64,000 bases of DNA from Lomentospora prolificans (lineage: Eukaryota; Ascomycota; Sordariomycetes; Microascales; Microascaceae): contig JARFXM010000008.1 of the NCBI GenBank assembly GCA_029532625.1, positions 1,364,001 through 1,428,000 on the forward strand, read 5' to 3'. Below the pieces are notes generated by a model. It saw only the letters and a list, made by a program, of their open reading frames with translations. It ran no database searches and had not been told where the DNA came from. This document shows positions 56,494 through 64,000 of the stretch, in pieces (positions within the stretch are counted from its first letter, which is position 1; each line of letters begins with the position of its first letter). A program made the translations under genes and the position numbers.

Positions 56494-57306
56494 GGCTCGT
56501 CAAAGAGGCTGCACCAGGGCGGCGGGGGGGGATGGTTGAATTGGCTGAGCTACAAAACCGGGCTCGTGTCACGAGGGTGTTAACGGTACGGAGACGATTA
56601 TTGCGAGGGGAGAGAAGACGGAATCATTATGGCCTTCTATGGACAATGAGACCGAGCGATATAGAATTGGAGTTTGGAGGTTCGGTTCGGGGGGGGTGAA
56701 GTGGTGTCCAAACAAAAACTCAGGTACGATGGGGGAGAAAAGAATAAACTAATAAGAGGTTGTCAGGACCATAACTGTACAAGGTCGCGGGATAAGATGC
56801 GCGCTGAGGTGTCTTGCAGGGTGGTAAATGAGTGGAGGTATTATGTAAGGCATGAGTCCCACGGGGGCCCGATAGGTGGGCGCCATCCTCCGGAAATGGT
56901 GTGTCGTTGAAGATTATGTAATCTCAGACCATCATTGACGTTCCCCTGGGGCACAGCAGGATGTCCTGCTATTACGATTTGGCACCCTTGACCGCAGCAG
57001 GATCGAAGGATTTCAGGCTTCCAGCATCGACAGGATATGTGTATATATAGGCTTTCCAAGGTCTCTTAATTCCTTAATACGGCTTCAAAGGTTTAGACAT
57101 CTTACAAAGTCGAGTTCTGTTCCTAGATTCCCCAAAACCCACTCTGTGAGTCTGTCCTCAGAAACAAGGCGTGAGTATGTCTCCAGGCATGGCTGACTAA
57201 GGTTTCTGGGCTCGATCTCACATGCCTGGCAGCAACCCCGGGAAGAAGCGCGTCTAACAGAAGCGACGCATTTACAGTTTGAAGAGGCATAGAAATTCTC
57301 TCGAAA
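56494..57306. other. Divergent promoter SWC3/ABHD12-like
   Basis: An 813-bp region between two start codons. No gene or repeat of note. Confidence 0.5.
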
Positions 57307-58778
57307 ATGGAAATTGACTGGGTAAGAGCCGGCCAGATTTCGGGTATTATAATTTCCGTGCCCCTTGGCGTTTACGTGATATTCCTTCTTATCGGCGCCA
57401 TCCCGTACTTCCAGAGGCAGTTAGTGGCACCTACTCGTTCCCCAGTGGCATAGTCACCAAAAGGTTTATACTGATTACTACAGTTTCGTCTATGCCCACG
57501 TATTCAATACACTCCTCTGGGATAACGTTGATAAACCTGAGAAATGGGGCTTTGCTCGTAGGATTTACTCCCTTTCGGTCCGGGATAGATGCTAATTACT
57601 GCGTCCAGGCAACCAAGTCACCCCTTTCTATTTATCTACTGCTGATGGGGAGAAGATTTACGCCTGGCACGTCCTACCCTTGCCACTCTACGCGAAGCAT
57701 GAGGGGAAGATTGCTTCGTCTAGAGAACCCGGTGTCTGTGTGGATGTCACAAAGACCGAGTCTTTTCGTTTATTGAAGGAAGACCCTAATGCCAAGGTCA
57801 TCATCTACTGTGAGCCTTTCGGAACCAGTCTGTCCCATGTCTAGTCATGCTAATGGTATTGTAGTTCACGGTGTAAGGTCCCTAGAAAGCCGTCAAATCC
57901 AATACCACTCACGTCTAACACTCATAGAACGCCGGACACGTTGCGAATGGCTGGCGAACAGACACATATCATTCCCTCACTGATACCACATCTTATCATG
58001 TCCTTGCTATCGACTATCGAGGCTTTGGGCGTTCTTCTGGAAGTCCCACTGAAACTGGCGTTATTCTAGACGCCTTGACAGCCGTTGAGTGGGTCATGAA
58101 GACAGCTGGTGTGCCTTCCGAAAGAATAGTGCTCTTCGGACAGAGTCTGGGAACGGCAGTTGTCAGTGGTGTCGCTGAGTTATGTGCAGGTGACGGCCAC
58201 GAGTTTGCGGGCATCGTTATCATTGCTGGGTTCAGTACGCTTCCTACCATGCTGACTGGCTACCGGATCTCTGGTTACTTCCCAGTATTCGGTCCATTCC
58301 AATGGGTGCCCCTTACATCAAGATGGCTTCAGGCCCTCATATACGAAAAATGGCCCTCGGACGATCGGCTCGCCCGCGTGGTAAAACAAACAAAGACCCG
58401 GTTGAGGCTGACTTTCATACATGCCAAGAACGATAAGGATATTCCATGCCACGAGAGTGATAAGCTCTTCAGATCTGCGGCCATTGCTACGGTTTCTGGT
58501 GGTCTTGATTCTGTAGATTTCGAAACAAAGAAAGAGAAAGTCACTACAAATTGGGAAAAGGGTGCTTTCCAGGCGGTATGGAGAGCAGAACCGAACATTG
58601 TCATACACCAAGAACAATTCCTACATGGAGGTAGGTGAAACAATTTCCTCCTCAGACATGTTGTTTCTTACGTGTCTCTTCATGCAACGCATCGCGAACT
58701 GACTGAGAAGGCCACAACCGGATTATGAAATTTGCTCCTACTTTGCTCGCTGTGATGCGGTCCTTCGAAGAGGAATAA
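57307..58778 (+). CDS. ABHD12-like alpha/beta hydrolase, membrane-anchored
   Basis: Six exons (57307-57419, 57484-57557, 57609-57809, 57865-57872, 57928-58630, 58711-58778) encode 388 residues. One membrane helix lies near the N-terminus (SGIIISVPLGVYVIFLLIGA). The lipase fold shows FHGNAGHVANGWR (oxyanion HG), AIDYRGFGRSSGSPTE, the nucleophile elbow LFGQSLGTAV (Ser205), the acid in NDKDIP (about Asp303) and the base in HGGHNRIM (about His368). This order matches ABHD12/Bem46-type serine hydrolases; human ABHD12 is a lysophosphatidylserine lipase. Exon 4 is only 8 nt and supplies FHG across its borders; without it the frame and the HG motif are lost. Exon 5 carries most of the catalytic domain. 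Introns are short and mostly canonical; the last acceptor (GAAG) is weaker. Confidence 0.87.
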
Positions 58779-59598
58779 CGCCACCTTCAAAAGTCTGCTG
58801 TCTTGAGCTACGGTTTATTTCAATACCCTTCTTGAGTTAGCCCCAGTAGGTAGCAGTCATTTCTAAAGACCTATCACCCATGAACCGGAACTTCCACTGC
58901 CTGACAACGGGTGGTTGATCTCCATTACTCACTAAGCCAACAGGGTTGTAGTCCGGCAGTCAACCCTAGGCGGCAAATATGCATCTATGGCTGAAATGAG
59001 AGTATGGCTGCGAGCGATCGAAGATCGGTGGCCGAAATATGCACGTATTCAGGTACATGCGCGACTAGCCCTGGTAACATTGTGACCATTGAGACCAAGT
59101 AGATTGAAACCCAGACCGGGACTGATGAAGAGACAAAGTGGGCGCCCTTGTATAAGAGGACCAGTAATTTCGAAAGCTTTAAGTACCATATTTGCAGCTT
59201 CTAAATATTACAGCCTCCCAGGCAGCGTAAGGAACAGCTGTCATCTCCCTGGTCGTGGGCTTGGGCCTTCCTTCTTCTCCGAGCCCCGCTATAATTTGTG
59301 CCCCGCATTTTTTCCGGGGACCGAAGCTTCCAAAAAGGACCACAAGTCCACCTCAAAGCAGCAAGCACTCATCAGCAGCTTAGCTACAATTTTCCCAAAA
59401 ATATCCACCACTTCGCGTTTTGGTGAGGGTGCCATCTATCTATTGACCCGATTTCACCGCAATACCGCGAGTCTCGATCTTCGATATCCCTCGATCGTCG
59501 AGCCTCTCCCACCGGCATCGCCCCACTTTGGTGCCTGTCACGAACCGAGGCCAAAGCTTGTGCGACCCTCAATTGACAAAGAAGGCACCTCGTAGACG
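58779..59598. other. Spacer before the N-myristoyltransferase gene
   Basis: About 820 bp between two plus-strand genes; it should hold the NMT1 promoter. No supported gene. An open frame near 58930-59080 has no motif. Confidence 0.5.
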
Positions 59599-61428
59599 AT
59601 GCCCCCCGCGAAGAACAATGAGCCCTCGCCATCTGAGGCGGCTGATCGGGCCGCCTCAAAGGGTAAAGAACCCGCGGTTCTGAACGACTCCGAGGGCGAT
59701 GAGGAGGGTGAAGAGGAGGAAGCCGGCGCAGAGGGCGCGCCCGATGAAGCAAACTCTGGGGGTAAAAAAAAGAAGAAGAAGAAGTCCAAGAAGAAGAAGG
59801 CTGCGGCTTCGGCCGAGGAGGAATCTGATAAGGTCGGTGCCGAGACGGCGCAGAAGCTCGTCTCCAGCTTGACCGATACCCAGCTCAAGCAGCTTTGGAC
59901 TATGAATCCCGCCCTTAGCAACGAGATCACGGCTGGCGGCACTAAGGAGCCTACCAGGCAGAATGTGATGGAGATGCTTCAAAAGATGAGTATACATGAC
60001 CTCTTGACCGGTATGCCTTCGGGCCGTGGAAGTGTCAAGGACATGGGTGCCTTCAAGTTCTGGAAGACCCAGCCAGTTCCCAAGTTTGGCGAGAGGATCA
60101 GCGAGGAGGGGCCTATGCAAGTTAAGACGGTTGATGATGTTGCTAAGCAGCCCGATCCTCTTCCTGAGGGTTTCGAGTGGGTTACCATGGATCTCACCTC
60201 AGATGAAGAGCTGAAAGAAGTTCACGACCTTTTGGAGGGCCATTACGTCGAGGACGACACTGCAATGTTGAGATTCAACTACTCCATGAGCATTCTTCGA
60301 TGGTGCGCTACCCTATCTATGGGCCGACCAGCCGCGTTCCTTCCCTATTTTCTACGTACTAATCCTTGACGATAGGGCGATGCTGGCGCCAGGCTGGAAA
60401 CCCGACTACCATATCGGTGTGCGAGCCTCGCAGTCTAGGAGGCTCGTCGCTTTCATTTCCGCCATCCCTGTTCGTTGTCGCGTACGAAAAGCAGTCATCA
60501 CTGTGTCCGAAGTCAACTTCCTCGTTGTGCACAAGAAGCTACGCAATAAACGACTTGCCCCTGTTATGATCAAGGAAGTCACCCGTCGAAGCAACCTCAA
60601 TGAGATTTGGCAAGGTCTTTACACCGGTGGCAACATCCTTCCCACCCCTGTCAGCACTTGCCGATACTACCACCGTGCGCTTGACTGGCAGAAGCTCTAC
60701 GAGATTGGTTTCAGCCCTCTTCCTCCTGGGAGCAGACCCTCGCAGCAGATCAAGCGATACCAATTGCCAGACCACGGAAAGCTAAAAGGCGTCCGTGAGC
60801 TTAAGGCGGAAGACACTGATGTTGTTCTGCCGCTCCTAACGCGCTACCTTGAGCGATTCGACATGGCCCCTGAGTTCACAAAGGAGGAATTCATCCACTG
60901 GTTCGTCTCAGATACTCAGGACCGTGAGGAGAGGGTAGTCTGGGCATATGTTGTTGAGGTGAGTTTGACGCTTCTAGACAAAAAATGTCGCCTCTCGTTT
61001 GAAGCAGTGTTTTAACCTATTTATAGGATGACAACGGCAAAATTACGGATTTCTTCTCCTTTTACGGGCTTGATTCGTCCGTCATCAACCATAACAAACA
61101 CAAGCTCCTACGAGCTGCTTACCACTTCTATTACGCTACCGAGACTGGGCTCACTGAGAAGACTGACAAGCCCGCATTGAAGAAGAGGCTTAATGAGCTC
61201 ATGCATGAGGCTCTTATCTTCAGCAAGAAGCTTAAATTCGACGTGTACAATGCTCTCACCCTGATGGAGAACTCACTGGTTCTGAACGAGCACCACTTTG
61301 GCGGCGGCGACGGGAACCTCCATTACTACCTTTTCAACTACAAGACTGCGCCAATCAGTGGAGGCGTCACTAAGGCTAACCGTCCTGATGAGGAAAAGCT
61401 GAGCGGTGTCGGTGTTGTCATGCTGTAG
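59599..61428 (+). CDS. NMT1: Glycylpeptide N-tetradecanoyltransferase
   Basis: Three exons (59599-60302, 60376-60958, 61027-61428) encode 562 residues. The N-terminus is acidic and then strongly basic ([18 protein letters not shown]), as in ribosome-associated NMTs. The catalytic part shows [33 protein letters not shown]...LRW, the family signature [40 protein letters not shown], and near the end [16 protein letters not shown]. The chain ends in VVML, so the C-terminal carboxylate used as catalytic base is in its usual place. The enzyme attaches myristate from myristoyl-CoA to N-terminal glycine of proteins in the cytosol. Intron 1 has donor GTGCGC. The gene converges with the hydrolase gene, 264 bp away. 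Confidence 0.96.
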
Positions 61429-61692
61429 GAGCATTACGGACCCTGCTCCTCCCTCAAAGAACCAATAACAAGTGGAATTCATTGAATTGGGCAAAGCATT
61501 GGTAGCCCAACTCCCATTGGCCAACTGATACGAGGTGTTGGAATCCTCCGTTGATATATACGTGAATGGGTGGGTATTGGAGAGTCCCGGATATGGCTAT
61601 GTATGGTCAGCATAAAAGCCCAAAGAAGAGAACCACCGATAAGATACGAATAAATATCTCGCAAGAAAATATAAACGAGAAGGTGGTTATAT

Positions 61693-62908
61693 TTATTCAT
61701 GTTGGTCCTTGATTTTTTCGCAATTCGCGATGTGGTTCTCTAATAACTCATTCACCCACGGCGCCCTGTCCACTATGGGAGCGTGACCCATACCCTCAAC
61801 GATGTGCGCCTTGCCCGGGTTGACCATGTTGATAAGCTTCTTTCCCAGTACCACGTCAATCATATCGTCGGCGGAACCGTGCATAATCGTGATCCTCTCG
61901 CGACCAATCTTGTCCGCCATCTCGGTAAGCTGAGTTTGGGACTTGCGATGCAAGGCCGCGGCGCTCAGTTGCAGCGTAACACCCCACATAGTGTACGCCG
62001 AAGGATTCAGCTTCTTGACAAGTTCCTGTGCCTGAAATCGCTGGTAATTCGAGTTGAAAGGTAGATATTCGCCATCTGGCGAGCCCGGAGCGGGGCCGCA
62101 TCTCGGGGTCCGCTTGGGCGACGGCATGATCGCCTCATCGGGTGACCTAAGCCACTCCTCAGGGAACAGTTGACGAGCCGTTGTGAGGATCTGCTCGTCC
62201 ATTGTCTTTGGCATGAATATGTTGCTGGTTCCCCGCATGGTCTCGTACCAGCCCTTTGTGTTCTCGACGGCAGCGGCCGTACATAGGAGAGTCAAGCTTG
62301 CGAGGTGCTTGGGGATGCGGTATGCGATTTCTTGGGAGATCATACCGCCGAGCGAGATGCCGACGAGATGCAGGCTCCGCTTCGGGGACGGGTCAGAGCG
62401 GTCGATCCAGCCGAGATGCTCGAGGACGTCGATGTAGTCGAGCGCCATGGCGGATGTGGTATAACGGCGCCAGGGCTTGTCGGATTCGCCGATTCCGCGG
62501 TTGTCGAGGATTAGGACGGAGTATTGGTCTTTTTCGTGGCCGAAGTGGTTGGTTTGGCGCTGCCACGCGGCTTTGACGCCGGCGAGGCCCATCACGAACT
62601 ACCTCTCATTAGTTTCCGGGCGCGTGAGCGGGAGTTGTGGAAGGGAGGGAGATATCGCGTACGGCAATTCTGATGGGCCCATTACCATGCACTTCATACG
62701 AAATATGGAAGGGTCCTCCACGGGTCTTGCCCACTGGGCAGCGTCCCTTGGAATGTGGTTCAAGCTTCCATACGGTTCCCGGGTACGCGGGGTGTTGCAG
62801 CGTGTCGGCTATGGAGGGGAAAGGGTTCGGTCTAGGTTTGGGAATGGATTAGCACCTGCAGATCTAGGAATTCAGCAGCCTTAAGTCAACATACACAGGA
62901 GATGCCAT
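61693..62908 (-). CDS. Alpha/beta hydrolase (proline iminopeptidase/lipase-like)
   Basis: Three exons on the minus strand (62908-62895, 62831-62663, 62598-61693) encode 362 residues. The first coding exon is only 14 nt (MASPV, split codon). Exon 2 holds TLQHPAYPGTVWKLEPHSKG and FHISYEVHGNGPIRIA; exon 3 starts FVMGLAGVKAAWQRQTNHFG. The fold shows LILDNRGIGESDKPW, the nucleophile elbow LVGISLGGMIS, the acid in IMHGSADDMIDVVLGK and the base in EGMGHAPIVDR. The layout is that of fungal cytosolic alpha/beta hydrolases related to proline iminopeptidases and epoxide hydrolases. The exact substrate cannot be told. There is no signal peptide or membrane anchor. Donor GTATGT and acceptor CCTAG at intron 1 give the only in-frame join I found. 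Confidence 0.85.
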
Positions 62909-64000
62909 GATGGAGCGATTACTGAGGTGATGTGGCGGTTGACTCGGGGAAAGGCAACCGTTAGGCTGGCGCAACGATCTTAAACACGACTCCTCCTGAT
63001 GTGGTGATGACAATCCAAACAAGCGGGACGAGCGACGCAAGGTGCACTATGGATGAAAGTCGCCAATTTCAGCGTATATTGGAAGTGATAAGGATACGCG
63101 GCAAGATTGCGTAAACGTGTAGTAAAGGGGAAACTGGGGGCTCCATCAAGGAAAGCGATGGTTACTGAAGGCTGGCAATGCGACTACGTGTGGTTTTCAA
63201 TAGGACCGGTACTCTTGCTTCCTAAATTGGGACAGACTACATACTGTTTCTCGTATTGGAAACGATGTGCCTAGGGTACAGAAGAAGGACGCTTTCCCGA
63301 GGGTCGGAGCAACGTGAAGGTCGAATGAGACTTGGCGAGGTTCTTTTCGCGTATCCTCTACAGGCATCCCAGGTTCCATTGCGATGGATCGCCGCCTCCC
63401 AAGTTTAGCAATTGATCAATGATGGGAAGGCCAGCGGGTAGTGGGTACCAGTTGGGGGGGAAATCTTGCCACTGTCAAAAGGTCAACGGAGAGGGCTTTC
63501 TGGAAATTGTGCCTCGGTACTTAGCGTCTCAGCGCTCCAAGGCTATGATTAAAGTTGCCTTAGCACCCAAGTCCTTGGCCTTTGACAAAGCCCGGGGTGG
63601 GCCAGCTGGGGCTTGCCAGCAGGTAGCACACCGTTTCTACAAGTATGGACACTGCTGGCTGGCGAGCCAGCAAAACCCCTCCCCCCAAACGCTGGAATGT
63701 TTTGTCATCGACAATTTCCTCTTTCACCGCCCGGCAGAATCTTCATCTCTTACAGGAGCGACCTTGGAGCTCCCTATTCTTCAATAGCAGTCTTCAACCT
63801 CTCATCAACCGAACACCTACAGTCCCGCCTCTTGTCCATCACTGTCTTTTTCACTCTTCAATTAACGCACACTTACTCAAAGAAAACAGCACTTCATGAT
63901 CTTGGCAAGGTAGTAACGGCTGGGAACCACTGACGATGTGGATATCGCTGCCGTCCACTGACAACTTCTCGCGCCCTCGCCTGGTTATTGCCGCTGCTTT
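62909..64000. other. Right-end intergenic region
   Basis: No gene supported. It holds the promoter of the hydrolase gene at its left end. The last 300 bases are C/T rich, as in a fungal promoter, but no coding start is visible before the window ends. Confidence 0.5.

Noticed and set aside
57492..57776. 95-codon plus-strand frame
   Set aside because: It is an out-of-phase reading across exons 2-3 of the ABHD12-like gene and its intron.

Overview
The window reads as nuclear DNA of a filamentous ascomycete (Pezizomycotina, most likely a plant-associated Sordariomycete). The signs are short GT-AG introns (about 50-170 nt) with CTAAC/CTGAC-like branch sites, the fungal families present (Zn2Cys6 regulator, DUF3176, Hce2, AA9, CE15, Swc3, Rcf1) and roughly 50-60 percent GC coding sequence. 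I rebuilt exon structures by hand and checked that spliced lengths are multiples of three. No tool was run and no transcript data were seen.

Layout. 1-7011 has no gene I can support. 7012-15293 holds a Leu3-like Zn2Cys6 regulator (minus), a small two-exon protein, an aldehyde dehydrogenase, and a broken CorA-like gene. 16588-24560 holds an Hce2-type small secreted protein, a PLAC8 protein and a DUF3176 membrane protein, all plus strand, separated by long spacers rich in simple repeats. 25116-39070 is a secretion-rich stretch: a secreted dienelactone hydrolase, a GAGNA-repeat secreted protein, a CE15 glucuronoyl esterase, and an AA9 lytic polysaccharide monooxygenase divergent from CE15 across about 4 kb. 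From 39423 to the end the window becomes gene dense and mostly housekeeping: MSH6, an NAA40-type N-terminal acetyltransferase, mitochondrial bL36m, threonine deaminase ILV1, RCF1, a histidine-rich secreted protein, SWC3, an ABHD12-like hydrolase, N-myristoyltransferase and a second alpha/beta hydrolase.

How they fit together. CE15 and AA9 both act on lignocellulose (lignin-glucuronoxylan esters and cellulose). The regulator at 7012-9451 resembles Leu3/LeuB, and the promoter of ILV1 about 40 kb away carries an exact CCGG-NN-CCGG site, the Leu3 consensus. That gives a testable regulator-target pair inside one window.

The least ordinary items are the secreted protein at 51520-52174, whose last 106 residues are nearly half histidine behind several dibasic Kex2-type sites; an 8-nt internal coding exon in the ABHD12-like gene; a possible non-AUG mitochondrial extension of ILV1; and the decayed CorA-like gene with a 20-C run. 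I did not see a clearly new multi-gene system.
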